Shown: positions 1 through 7,527 of the stretch, in pieces
How positions within the stretch are numbered: the first letter of the stretch is position 1
How the letters are laid out: every line of letters starts with the position of its first letter
NCBI GenBank assembly: GCA_903820655.1
Contig: CAIJIA010000194.1
Coordinates: forward strand, 1-11,684
Length of the DNA: 11,684 bases
From: an uncultured Chloroflexota bacterium
Lineage (GTDB): Bacteria > Chloroflexota > Limnocylindria > Limnocylindrales > Limnocylindraceae
Reading direction: 5' to 3'
The notes under the pieces: generated by a model
Told to the model about the DNA's origin: nothing
Seen by the model: only the letters and a program-made list of their open reading frames with translations
Databases searched by the model: none
Program-made: the position numbers and the translations under genes

Positions 1-1
1 A

Positions 2-841
2 CTTGGCGCATCTTCGGCACGCGTCGGCTCGCTGCTCTGTGTCGGCATCGATCCGGTCCCTTCAGCGCTCCCGGTGACGTTCCGTGAATCGCACGCTGGT
101 ATCGAGCGCTGGATCGACACACTCATTGCTGCGACCGCCCCGCATGCCGCCGCGTTCAAGATGAACCTGGCCTATTTCGAGGCGCTCGGGAGCGAGGGGA
201 TGCGACTAGCCGAGCGCGTGCGACGGCAGATTCCCGCGGAGATTCCGCTGATCGTGGATGCAAAGCGTGGCGATATTGGGGCGACCGTCACAGCCCAAGG
301 CGTTGCCCTCTTTGATGTGCTCGGCGCTGATGCAGTCACGGCGAATCCATACCTAGGCATTGGTGCCTTGGCCCCCTTTCTCGATCGCACAGACAGGTTC
401 ACCTACCTCCTCTGCCGCACATCGAATCCCGAATCGAGTGAGTTGCAGTCGCTGCGGGTTAGTGCCAGCGCTGAGGAGCCAGAGGAGACGCTGGCTGAGC
501 GCGTTGCGCGACTCGCGGCACGTCGCGCAGAGGGAGTTGCCGGGCGTATCGGCCTGGTCGTTGGCGCTACAGATGCTGCGGCACTTCGCCTCGTACGAGC
601 AGCTGCTCCCGGCCTCCCCTTTCTCGTCCCTGGAGTAGGGGCGCAGGGGGGCACGGCCAGCGCCGTGATCGCCGATGGCGGGGCTACGGCCGCCCCTGGA
701 AGTGGCGTAGCGGGAAGGGGGCTGCTCGTGAATGTGGGGCGCGGGATCAGCGGTGCGGGTGCGGCCGACGAGCGAGTGGCCGAGGCGCTGGGCGCCGCAG
801 CAGCGGAGTGGGGGCGTCGCCTCGCTATACTCGCCCCCTAA
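2..841 (+). CDS. pyrF: Orotidine 5'-phosphate decarboxylase, 5' partial
   Basis: This enzyme decarboxylates OMP to UMP, the last step of cytosolic de novo pyrimidine synthesis. The reading frame is open from base 2, so the true start lies upstream of the window; the visible N-terminus reads SLLCVGIDPVPSALP, which is the usual beginning of the family's first beta strand, so only a few residues are missing. The catalytic D-x-K-x-x-D signature is DAKRGDIGAT, encoded at 257-286 (Asp 257-259, Lys 263-265, Asp 272-274). This form is typical of the longer type 2 OMP decarboxylases. Later family motifs are LLCRTSNPES, LVVGATD, FLVPGVGAQGG (phosphate-binding region) and LVNVGRGISGAG near the C-terminus. 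A GTG at 74 encodes Val inside the domain and is not the start. The end of the gene carries a possible promoter for tatA. The family call is firm. Confidence 0.95.
   Translation, partial: LGASSARVGSLLCVGIDPVPSALPVTFRESHAGIERWIDTLIAATAPHAAAFKMNLAYFEALGSEGMRLAERVRRQIPAEIPLIVDAKRGDIGATVTAQGVALFDVLGADAVTANPYLGIGALAPFLDRTDRFTYLLCRTSNPESSELQSLRVSASAEEPEETLAERVARLAARRAEGVAGRIGLVVGATDAAALRLVRAAAPGLPFLVPGVGAQGGTASAVIADGGATAAPGSGVAGRGLLVNVGRGISGAGAADERVAEALGAAAAEWGRRLAILAP
826..831 (+). promoter_or_regulatory. Candidate -10 element upstream of tatA
   Basis: TATACT matches the sigma-70-type -10 consensus at five of six positions. It lies in the last codons of pyrF, with an expected transcription start near the pyrF stop codon and about 35 bases before tatA. 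I see no convincing -35 hexamer 16-18 bases upstream, so this rests on the -10 and on its similarity to -10-like elements before the tRNA-Leu, tRNA-Phe and rpsF units. Confidence 0.35.
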
Positions 842-871
842 GGGCGCCAGCCCACTACGAGGAGGTTTCAT

Positions 872-1087
872 ATGCCAAACGTCGGATTCCCAGAACTGAT
901 CCTGATCCTCGCCGTCGTGCTCTTGGTCTTTGGGCCAGGGAAGCTCCCAGAGATCGGGAAGGCCGTGGGCAACTCGTTCCGCGAGTTCAAGGACGCAACG
1001 TCCGGAACCTCCTCGGCGCCGGCCAAGCCGCGTGCGAAGAAGGCGACAAAGCGCGCCGTAGCCTCGCGCTCAAAGCGAAAGGCGTAA
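872..1087 (+). CDS. tatA: Sec-independent translocase subunit TatA
   Basis: TatA is the pore-forming or membrane-thinning subunit of the twin-arginine translocase, which exports folded proteins across the cytoplasmic membrane. The 71-residue protein has the full family layout: a short N-terminus with polar Glu8, a single membrane helix at about residues 8-20, the FGPGKLPE hinge at 20-27, an amphipathic helix to about residue 40 (IGKAVGNSFREFKD), and a Lys/Arg/Ala-rich soluble tail. The ATG is preceded by a strong Shine-Dalgarno sequence, GAGGAGGT at 859-866. tatC follows after 18 bases. No separate TatB is seen, so this is probably a minimal TatA-TatC system in which TatA serves both roles; that is an inference from this window only. 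Confidence 0.93.
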   Translation: MPNVGFPELILILAVVLLVFGPGKLPEIGKAVGNSFREFKDATSGTSSAPAKPRAKKATKRAVASRSKRKA

Positions 1088-1105
1088 CGTCGGTTCGAGC
1101 CGATC

Positions 1106-1822
1106 ATGCCTCGCTCCCGTGAGTTACGCGACGCACCTGCGCCGCTCCTCGACCACCTCAAAGAGCTTCGTCGACGTGTCGGCATCGCACTTGCCGCCGT
1201 TGTCGTCGGTGCAATCTTCACATTCGCCTGGTGTGACGCCCTCATTGCACTTCTGCGCACGCCACTGAACGGCACCCCCCTCTATTTCGTTGGCGTTGGT
1301 GACGCGTTTGGGATTCGCATGCAACTCAGCCTTATCGGCGGTGTGGCGCTGGCGATGCCGATCTGGCTCTGGCAGGCATGGGCATTTATTCGACCAGGCC
1401 TTACGGACTCGGAGCGCCGTGCGGCGCGGCCGTGGATTCCACTCGCACTCCTCCTCTTTATCGTTGGCGTTGGGGTTGCCTGGGTTGTCTTGCCGTTCGC
1501 GGTGAGCTTCCTTCTCTCCTTTGCGACCGACGACCTCACCCCGCTGATTGCCGCCGATCGCTACTTTGGCTTTGTCGGCTCACTCATGCTGGTCTTTGGC
1601 CTGGCGACGGAGTACCCGATCCTCTTAGTCTTCCTCTCACGCGTAGGGGTCGTGACGTCGGCCAAGCTTCAGCGCTGGCGACGCAACGCTCTGGTCCTCG
1701 CCGTGGTCGTCGGCGCGTTCGCCACTCCGGGGACCGATCTCATCAGCCCGATCGTTCTCTCTGTTGTGCTCTACGTGCTCTATGAGCTCTCTATCTGGCT
1801 CGTTCGGGTCGGTGGGCGCTAG
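1106..1822 (+). CDS. tatC: Sec-independent translocase subunit TatC
   Basis: TatC is the polytopic membrane subunit that recognises twin-arginine signal peptides and recruits TatA. The 238 residues show the family features: the N-terminal cytoplasmic signature LLDHLKELRRR (residues 14-24), six predicted membrane segments (about 25-45, 72-95, 111-135, 155-180, 192-207, 212-233), the first-loop motif WLWQAWAFIRPGLTDSE (87-103), and the conserved intramembrane glutamate in FGLATEYP (Glu169). The C-terminal YVLYELSIWLVR is also typical. The ATG has only a weak ribosome-binding site, so translation may depend on tatA 18 bases upstream. The stop TAG shares one base with the GTG start of rapZ (TAGTG). 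Confidence 0.95.
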   Translation: MPRSRELRDAPAPLLDHLKELRRRVGIALAAVVVGAIFTFAWCDALIALLRTPLNGTPLYFVGVGDAFGIRMQLSLIGGVALAMPIWLWQAWAFIRPGLTDSERRAARPWIPLALLLFIVGVGVAWVVLPFAVSFLLSFATDDLTPLIAADRYFGFVGSLMLVFGLATEYPILLVFLSRVGVVTSAKLQRWRRNALVLAVVVGAFATPGTDLISPIVLSVVLYVLYELSIWLVRVGGR

Positions 1823-2712
1823 TGGTCAATCCTGTAGCGGCGCACAAGATCGTCGTTCTCACGGGACTTTCGGGTGCCGGGAAGAGCACCGCAACGAAGT
1901 CGCTTGAAGATGTTGGATTCCGCACGATCGACAATATGCCGAACGATGTAATCCCAGCGCTCCTTGAAAAGATCCAACTCCAGCCTGAGCGATTTGCGCG
2001 GCTCTGCCTAGTTATTGATGCCCGTGATGGTGATCCACGTTCCACCATTGCTGCAGTCCGTAGTGCGAGCGAAAAGATTGGCTTCGAAAGTCGTGTGATC
2101 TACCTTGATTCGCGCGACGATGTGCTGATTCGGCGATTTAGTGAGACTCGGCACCGCCACCCCCTCGGCGGGCCCATCGATGCGCCGAGCGACGTCGCGG
2201 GGGCCATCCGAGCGGAGCGGGACCTTCTCAGCGCGTCACGCGAGATTGCCGATGCCGTTATTGATACGAGCGACCTCTCGGCCCGTGAGCTGCGCGATCG
2301 GCTGGTGCAAGAGGTGTTGGGCGGCGATGCCTCGATCTCCATTCACCTCACCAGCTTCGGCTACAAGCACGGGATCCCCCTCGACTCGGATCTTCTCTTC
2401 GACGTGCGATCGGTGGCGAATCCGCACTGGGTGCCAGAGTTGCGGCCGAAAGATGGTCGCGACGGCGATGTTGCCGCCTACGTGTTGAACGATCCAGTTG
2501 GAGCGTCGATTGAGGCGGCAATCGTGGCGTTCGTCGTCGCCACGCTAGAGACCTACCTCGGCGATGGTCGTGGCCGCCTGAGTATTGCGATCGGCTGCAC
2601 GGGTGGCCGCCACCGTTCGGTCGCGATCAGCGAATCGTTGGCTGTGAAACTGCGGGCGCAGGCTGGGGCACACACCGTCCATGTTCACCACCGCGATGTG
2701 GAGCGCACCTAA
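1822..2712 (+). CDS. rapZ: RNase adapter / nucleotide-binding protein RapZ (YvcJ family)
   Basis: RapZ-family proteins are P-loop NTPases. In Escherichia coli RapZ controls glucosamine-6-phosphate synthase by guiding small RNA decay; in Gram-positive bacteria the role of the YvcJ homologue is less clear. The 296-residue protein has Walker A GLSGAGKS at residues 15-22, the following motif SLEDVGFRTIDNMP (27-40), a Walker B-like VIDARDGD (64-71), the C-terminal domain motif GIPLDSDLLFDVR, and GCTGGRHRSVAISE with a terminal HVHHRDVER. These are diagnostic for the family. The start is GTG, chosen because the P-loop lies only 14 residues in and no better start exists; it overlaps the tatC stop by one base. 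yvcK begins three bases after the stop. Confidence 0.95.
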   Translation: MVNPVAAHKIVVLTGLSGAGKSTATKSLEDVGFRTIDNMPNDVIPALLEKIQLQPERFARLCLVIDARDGDPRSTIAAVRSASEKIGFESRVIYLDSRDDVLIRRFSETRHRHPLGGPIDAPSDVAGAIRAERDLLSASREIADAVIDTSDLSARELRDRLVQEVLGGDASISIHLTSFGYKHGIPLDSDLLFDVRSVANPHWVPELRPKDGRDGDVAAYVLNDPVGASIEAAIVAFVVATLETYLGDGRGRLSIAIGCTGGRHRSVAISESLAVKLRAQAGAHTVHVHHRDVERT

Positions 2713-2715
2713 GCG

Positions 2716-4014
2716 GTGAGTCGGATCGGCTGGCTCAAGCCTGGTCTCGGAGTCAAGCGTTGGCTGCTCTTGGCCTTCCTCGGTGCGGGAACGATTGCGC
2801 TCGGTGCCCTGAGCGGGATTCGCGCACTCGCCACAGGGGCGCAGCTCCCAGATCCACTCGTTCAAATCGCTGCAGCGATCGCTCTGCGCGATCTCGATCC
2901 AATGATTCGCGCCGCCGCGGCCGCCACCTTGGGACTACTTCTCGTGGGGGTTGGGCTTGGTGGCCTGGCACGGGCCGCGATCTTGCCGTACCGCACAGAT
3001 CGACCAGGGGTCTCCCTCCTTGAGCTGCTCGAGCGCCGTCGCCGGCTGGCGCGCGGGCGCCGCGTTGTTGTACTCGGTGGTGGTACCGGGCTTGGAACTG
3101 CGCTGCGTGGCCTGAAGCTCGAGACGGCGCACCTCACCGCAATCGTGTCGATGGGGGATGACGGCGGATCGTCAGGGGTGCTGCGCGAGCAACTCGGGAT
3201 CCCGCCCGTCGGTGACCTGCGAAACTGTCTCGTCGCCCTCTCGGACTCGGAGTCTACGGCGGCCGATCTTCTGCGCTTTCGGCTCCCCGCTGAGCCTGGC
3301 GCACCGCGCGGGCACGCCATTGGCAATCTCTTGCTCGCGGCCGCGATCCACCAAGAGGGGGGAGACCTTGAGCGTGGCGTTGCACGCGTGCATCGCATCT
3401 TGAACGTTCGAGGAGAGGTGATTCCAGGAACTACGGTCGCCCTGGAGTTGATTGGCACAACGGTGGACGGGGCAACGGTGCGGGGACAGGCGCAGCTCGC
3501 GCGCACGCGACAGATTGATCGCATGCGCATCACACCAGACGATGCGCGAGCAACTCCGTCAGCGATCACCGCGATTCAGCAGGCTGATCTCATCGTGCTT
3601 GGCCCAGGCTCGCTCTACACCAGTGTGATTCCACATCTGCTCGTTCCGGAAATTCTCGCTGCGCTACAGGCGCGCCGTGCGCCACTCGTGTGGGTCGCGA
3701 ACGTTGACGAGCAAGAGGGGGAGACCGAAGGGATGGATCTTGATGCGCATCTTGCGGCGCTCGAAGCACATGGGGCGTCGGGTCTAATTGACGGCATTCT
3801 CGCCACCTCCGCAAGCTCGCGTCGGGCTGGCGCAGTTGGCGGCGTGCCGATTGCTCCAACCTTGCATCACGCTACCGATGCGGAGGGTCGCAAGCGGCCG
3901 CCGCTCTTCGTTCGCGATATCGCCTCTCGGCGGACGCCGCACCTGCACGAGCCGAACCTCCTCTCGCGTGCACTCTTGCGTCTCCCACTGCGCGAGCCTC
4001 GACGCACACGATGA
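2716..4014 (+). CDS. yvcK: YvcK-family protein (gluconeogenesis factor) with N-terminal membrane anchor
   Basis: YvcK proteins bind UDP-sugars (UDP-GlcNAc in Bacillus subtilis) and are needed for growth on gluconeogenic carbon and for normal envelope synthesis; they share the CofD fold. Of 432 residues, the first 110 or so are an extra region with two likely membrane helices (about 15-35 and 66-90), then a basic linker. The core domain starts at about residue 115 with VVVLGGGTGLGTALRGLK, then SMGDDGGSSGVLREQLG, PPVGDLRNCLVALS, GHAIGNLLLAA, GPGSLYTSVIPHLLV and WVANVDEQEGETEGMD, all family hallmarks. The start is GTG, with only a weak, distant GGAG before it. Its position between rapZ and whiA is the classic one. 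The anchor would place this sugar-nucleotide sensor at the membrane (inference). Confidence 0.94.
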   Translation: MSRIGWLKPGLGVKRWLLLAFLGAGTIALGALSGIRALATGAQLPDPLVQIAAAIALRDLDPMIRAAAAATLGLLLVGVGLGGLARAAILPYRTDRPGVSLLELLERRRRLARGRRVVVLGGGTGLGTALRGLKLETAHLTAIVSMGDDGGSSGVLREQLGIPPVGDLRNCLVALSDSESTAADLLRFRLPAEPGAPRGHAIGNLLLAAAIHQEGGDLERGVARVHRILNVRGEVIPGTTVALELIGTTVDGATVRGQAQLARTRQIDRMRITPDDARATPSAITAIQQADLIVLGPGSLYTSVIPHLLVPEILAALQARRAPLVWVANVDEQEGETEGMDLDAHLAALEAHGASGLIDGILATSASSRRAGAVGGVPIAPTLHHATDAEGRKRPPLFVRDIASRRTPHLHEPNLLSRALLRLPLREPRRTR

Positions 4015-4850
4015 GTCGGGGAGAGGCGGACCTCGTCGCCTCAATCCGTCATGAGCTAGCGGCGATCCGACCGGCGCGCACCTGCTGCATTCAGGCTCAG
4101 CTCGCTGCACTCGCGGACTCAGGTCGTCGTGTCGACGTCTCACTGGCACGCGCGGTCCACGAGCTCGGCACGGAACTCTCTCAGCGCGGAGCGGCGAGGG
4201 GCTGGGAAGGCTCGCCACGCAGCCAGGCGGAGCGCTGCGCCGCTGACTTAGGCCGTGCGCGGTCGGCGCAGCACTGTCGCCTTGCACTCCTTCGCGGTCG
4301 AATCCTTGCAAGGGGATCCCTCTCACTCGCCTCAGGGAGTGTGCACCTCGAGATCAATGTCACCTCTGCGGAGGCGACGCATCTTGCTCGACTGACAGAG
4401 TTAGATCAGCTTGGCGGACATCGGCGCGAGCGACGGGGGAAGGGGCTGCTCGTGTGGAAGGGTCGCGATGTGCTCATTGATCTGCTGCGGCGACTCGGTG
4501 CCACCGCTGCAGTCGCCGAGATGGAGGCCCGTGGCATCGGGCGAGAGGTTCGGGGGAGCTTAAATCGCAGCGTGAATGCCGAGACCGCGAACCTCACGCG
4601 TGCGGTGCACGCTGGGATGCGGCAGGCGCGCGCCTGCACTGCGGCGCTGGAGGAGGAACTTCTGCAGCCTGAGAGCGTGCACGCGCGGGTCGCCCGCGCT
4701 CGATCGGGGGCCCCCGACGCAACCCTTGCCGAGCTTGCCGGCGAACTTGAATTGGCGCGCTCCACGGTGCAGCGAGCACTCGCCGAGATTGAGCGTCGCG
4801 TCAGTGCGGCGCAGGCAGGCGACCACTCAGCGGGGCAACCTCTGCGATGA
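4011..4850 (+). CDS. whiA: DNA-binding regulator WhiA
   Basis: WhiA is a DNA-binding protein with a degenerate LAGLIDADG homing-endonuclease domain and a C-terminal helix-turn-helix. It controls sporulation septation in Streptomyces and influences division and chromosome biology in Bacillus. The 279 residues include the N-terminal Cys pair TCCIQAQLAAL (Cys25, Cys26), CRLALLRGRILARGSLSLAS (endonuclease-like fold), GLLVWKGRDVLIDLLRRLGA, the family signature NRSVNAETANLTRAV, and the helix-turn-helix at about 235-263 (LAGELELARSTVQRAL). It is slightly shorter than typical homologues (about 300-330). The ATG overlaps the yvcK stop in ATGA and has no clear ribosome-binding site, which suggests translational coupling. 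The neighbouring glycolytic genes are its usual company in many Gram-positive genomes. Confidence 0.93.
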   Translation: MSRGEADLVASIRHELAAIRPARTCCIQAQLAALADSGRRVDVSLARAVHELGTELSQRGAARGWEGSPRSQAERCAADLGRARSAQHCRLALLRGRILARGSLSLASGSVHLEINVTSAEATHLARLTELDQLGGHRRERRGKGLLVWKGRDVLIDLLRRLGATAAVAEMEARGIGREVRGSLNRSVNAETANLTRAVHAGMRQARACTAALEEELLQPESVHARVARARSGAPDATLAELAGELELARSTVQRALAEIERRVSAAQAGDHSAGQPLR

Positions 4851-4857
4851 TTCACGC

Positions 4858-5679
4858 ATGAGCAGCCGGCAGATCACGATCATTGCGAACTGGAAGGCGA
4901 ACCTTCCACCGAGTGAAGAGGTCGCGCTCGCCAAGGAGATTGCCGCAGGCCTTGAGGGCGCACTACAAGCCTCAGGGAGTCCCTCGCGCCTTCGCGTACT
5001 TCTTGCACCGAGCGCACTCGGCCTCGTCCCTGTCGCCTCCCTGCTCCGACGGGAGTACCCCCAGGCTGGAATTGAGGTCGCCGCGCAGGACTCCTCGCTC
5101 AGTAGCGCGGGCGCATTCACTGGTGAGATTCCTGCAGATCATCTCGTCGGGATCGCCCCTGCGGTTATCGTGGGCCACTCGGAGCGCCGACGAGACCACG
5201 GCGAGAGCGGTGAAGTTGTTGGCGGGAAGCTCGCACGAGTGGTCGCGGCAGGGCTTGCACCCGTGCTCTGCCTCGGCGATAACCTTCCTGAGGCAGGGAT
5301 CGCAACACGCGTTGCCTTTGTGCAGGCCCAATGTGCAGCGGCTTTCGATGCCGCGGAGCGCGCCGGGTCCAGCGCAGCACAACTCTTCGCTGCGGGCTTA
5401 GTCATCGCCTACGAGCCCGTCTGGGCAATCGGCACGGGAACCCCGGCCTCAGTGGAGATTGCTGAGGCGATCGCCGTCGGGCTACGCAGCACGCTCCATC
5501 GCGAAGATCTCCCCGTGCTCTATGGAGGATCTGTAGACGCAGCCACAGCCGCAACATGGTTCGGTGCGCCAACAAAACGGACCGGTCTCGATGGCCTCCT
5601 CGTCGGTGGTGCCTCACTCCACGCCGATCGTTTTGTAGCCATCGTGCGTGCCGCGTTGGCCGCGGCGGAGCCTGCGTGA
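4858..5679 (+). CDS. tpiA: Triosephosphate isomerase
   Basis: TpiA interconverts dihydroxyacetone phosphate and glyceraldehyde 3-phosphate in glycolysis and gluconeogenesis. The ATG at 4858 gives 273 residues that begin MSSRQITIIANWKAN, in line with the family; longer in-frame extensions lie inside whiA and were rejected. Catalytic residues are present: Lys13 in NWKAN, His107 in IVGHSERR, Glu186 in AYEPVWAIGTGTP, whose following residues form the phosphate-gripping loop. YGGSV and GLLVGGASL give the C-terminal phosphate site. Two positions differ from the usual consensus: the LCxGE motif reads LCLGD (Asp141), and the segment before SGAFTGE-type sequence reads AQDSSLSSAGAFTGE. Neither removes a catalytic residue. 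It follows whiA by seven bases without a clear ribosome-binding site and overlaps gpmI by one base (TGATG). Confidence 0.96.
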   Translation: MSSRQITIIANWKANLPPSEEVALAKEIAAGLEGALQASGSPSRLRVLLAPSALGLVPVASLLRREYPQAGIEVAAQDSSLSSAGAFTGEIPADHLVGIAPAVIVGHSERRRDHGESGEVVGGKLARVVAAGLAPVLCLGDNLPEAGIATRVAFVQAQCAAAFDAAERAGSSAAQLFAAGLVIAYEPVWAIGTGTPASVEIAEAIAVGLRSTLHREDLPVLYGGSVDAATAATWFGAPTKRTGLDGLLVGGASLHADRFVAIVRAALAAAEPA

Positions 5680-7220
5680 TGGCGAGTACCACCCGTCGAC
5701 TCGCACTGATCATCGTTGACGGGTTTGGTGTTGGTGACGGCGGCGCATGTGATGCCATTGCTGCCGCGTCGATGCCGAACTGGCGCGCGCTCTGCGCGCA
5801 GCACCCCCATACGACACTCGGAGCGAGCGGCGAATCGGTTGGACTTCCAGCTGGTCAGATGGGGAACAGTGAGGTTGGCCACCTGAATATCGGGAGCGGC
5901 CAGCGCGTACCGCAAGATCTTCCGCGCATTGATGCGGCCATTGCCGATGGCTCCTTCGCGCAAATGGCCGGCCTACGCAGCGCTCTAACCGCAGCGAAGG
6001 AGAGTGGTCTTCAGCTGATCACGCTCCTTGGGAGCGGTGGTGTGCATGCCAACGATCGCCATGCAGTTGAGGTGTTGCGCGCCGCGCACGAGGCTGGCGT
6101 CCCGCGAATCCTCGTGCACCTTCTTCTTGATGGCCGCGATACGCCACCGCGATCGGCCGCGGCGGCGCTCGCTTCATTCCAGGAGCGTGTGAGCCAGGCG
6201 GCACCTTCAGCACAGATCGCGACCATTGGTGGGCGCTACTTCGGCATGGATCGTGATGACCGTTGGGAGCGCACCGCCGCAGCACTGGACGCCATTGTCC
6301 TCGCCGGCGATCATCTCGTACGCAGCCCAGAGCTTGCCCTTGAAGAGGCGTATGCGCGCGGTGAGAGTGATGAGTTCGTCCTACCGACGAGGGTGGCGCT
6401 GCGCGATGCAGCAGCGATGCGGTTTACCTCTACCGATGTCGTGATCCATGCAAATTTCCGCGCCGATCGTGCGCGACAACTCATCCGTGCCCTGGCGGCA
6501 CCAGAGCTGCTTGAGCATCGTCGCCCCGCCGCTCTCCCCGTGCGTTGCTGGGGGATGACCTCCTACGGTGAGGGGGAGGGGCTTGCGCTCGTTCAGCCAA
6601 TCTTTGGCCCCTCTGTTGTGCCATCGCTCGCCGGACTCGTGGCGGCCGCGGGCACGCGCCAGCTGCACGTTGCAGAGACAGAGAAGTATGCGCACGTGAC
6701 CTATTTCTTGAATGGCGGAATCGAGGAGGCGTTCCCGGGTGAGCGACGCTTGCTGGTGCCCAGTGACCGCGTCGCCACCTACGATCTGGCCCCCGAGATG
6801 CAGGCGGAGGCGATCGCGACGGCGGTGGTAGCCGCACTCGAGCACGGAGACGAGGGGTTGATCGTCGCCAACATCGCCAACCCCGACATGGTCGGCCATA
6901 CGGGCGACTTTGCCGCCACGGTGCGCGCATGCGAAGCGACAGATCGCGCCATTGGCGCGATCGCAGCAGCGGCTGCGGCGGCTGGCGTGACCCTGATGAT
7001 TACGGGCGACCATGGGAATGCCGAAGAGATGTGCGCCGCTGATGGTTCGCCGCTCACGAGCCACACCCTGCAGCGCGTGCCACTCCTGGTCGCGTACGGG
7101 GAGGGTTCAGGGCCATCCCTCGCAGAGGGGGATCTCCGCGATATTGCCCCTACCGCCTGTGCCCTCTTGGGCCTGCGCGCTGACCCCGCAATGACAGGGG
7201 AGTCACTCCTGCGACCCTAG
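5679..7220 (+). CDS. gpmI: 2,3-bisphosphoglycerate-independent phosphoglycerate mutase
   Basis: GpmI is the metal-dependent (usually Mn2+) enzyme that interconverts 3- and 2-phosphoglycerate in lower glycolysis. The 513 residues match the family length of about 510. Visible motifs are IIVDGFGVGD with metal ligand Asp14, the phosphoserine nucleophile Ser64 in MGNSEVGHLNIGSG, LLDGRDTPP, GRYFGMDRDDRWER, NFRADRARQL, AETEKYAHVTYFLNGG, VATYDLAPEM, ANPDMVGHTGDF and TGDHGNAEEM, which supply the substrate and remaining metal-binding residues. The first motif has Phe where many homologues have Trp (DGWG). The start ATG shares one base with the tpiA stop and has GGAG eight bases before it (5667-5670). 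It probably ends the operon, since 71 non-coding bases follow. Confidence 0.96.
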   Translation: MASTTRRLALIIVDGFGVGDGGACDAIAAASMPNWRALCAQHPHTTLGASGESVGLPAGQMGNSEVGHLNIGSGQRVPQDLPRIDAAIADGSFAQMAGLRSALTAAKESGLQLITLLGSGGVHANDRHAVEVLRAAHEAGVPRILVHLLLDGRDTPPRSAAAALASFQERVSQAAPSAQIATIGGRYFGMDRDDRWERTAAALDAIVLAGDHLVRSPELALEEAYARGESDEFVLPTRVALRDAAAMRFTSTDVVIHANFRADRARQLIRALAAPELLEHRRPAALPVRCWGMTSYGEGEGLALVQPIFGPSVVPSLAGLVAAAGTRQLHVAETEKYAHVTYFLNGGIEEAFPGERRLLVPSDRVATYDLAPEMQAEAIATAVVAALEHGDEGLIVANIANPDMVGHTGDFAATVRACEATDRAIGAIAAAAAAAGVTLMITGDHGNAEEMCAADGSPLTSHTLQRVPLLVAYGEGSGPSLAEGDLRDIAPTACALLGLRADPAMTGESLLRP

Positions 7221-7251
7221 CCCTCGGGTGCCTTGTGTGCGGGTCGGGTGG

Positions 7252-7257
7252 TAGAGT
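7252..7257 (+). promoter_or_regulatory. Possible -10 element upstream of secG
   Basis: TAGAGT fits a loose TANNNT -10 pattern and lies in the 71-base gap between gpmI and secG, about 35 bases before the start codon. No -35 is found at the right spacing (the nearby TTGTGT at 7233-7238 is only 13 bases away). The call rests mainly on the gap and on resemblance to the other start elements in the window. Confidence 0.22.
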
Positions 7258-7291
7258 TAGCGCAAGAACAAGTAGTCCAATAGGAGGATCT

Positions 7292-7513
7292 ATGAATCCA
7301 GTACTCGCCCTCGGACAGATCGTCGTCAGTATCTTCTTGATCATCGCCATCCTCATGCAGTCCCGAGGGATCGGCCTCAGCTCTGCCTTCGGTGGGGACT
7401 CCAGCGTGTATCGCTCCCGCCGCGGCGTTGAGCGCCAGCTGCTCCGCTTTACGGTCGCGTTGATCATCCTCTTCGTCGGCTTCTCAGTGCTCGGCTACCT
7501 GCAGACGAACTAA
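7292..7513 (+). CDS. secG: Preprotein translocase subunit SecG
   Basis: SecG is the small accessory membrane subunit of the SecYEG channel and promotes SecA-driven export. The 73-residue protein has two membrane helices (about 4-23 and 51-70) joined by a cytoplasmic loop carrying the family signature QSRGIGLSSAFGGDSS. The ATG at 7292 was chosen over in-frame upstream starts because a strong ribosome-binding site, TAGGAGGA at 7281-7288, sits just before it. In many Gram-positive genomes secG follows tpi in the glycolytic cluster; here it comes after gpmI. The next gene starts 14 bases downstream, so the two are probably co-transcribed. Confidence 0.93.
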   Translation: MNPVLALGQIVVSIFLIIAILMQSRGIGLSSAFGGDSSVYRSRRGVERQLLRFTVALIILFVGFSVLGYLQTN

Positions 7514-7527
7514 GCCGGACCGCCCTC

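Noticed and set aside
353..871. Long minus-strand frame opposite pyrF
   Set aside because: It is a GC-rich shadow frame without recognisable domain motifs, and pyrF is clearly the real gene.
4576..4857. Upstream in-frame extension of tpiA
   Set aside because: It lies entirely within whiA in another frame and lacks family similarity; the ATG at 4858 places the NWKAN motif at the normal distance.
5556..5678. Upstream in-frame extension of gpmI
   Set aside because: It lies within tpiA; the ATG at 5679 has a ribosome-binding site and gives the normal family length.
7235..7291. Earlier in-frame start for secG
   Set aside because: The added residues are hydrophilic and unlike SecG, and they would include the strong ribosome-binding site at 7281-7288.
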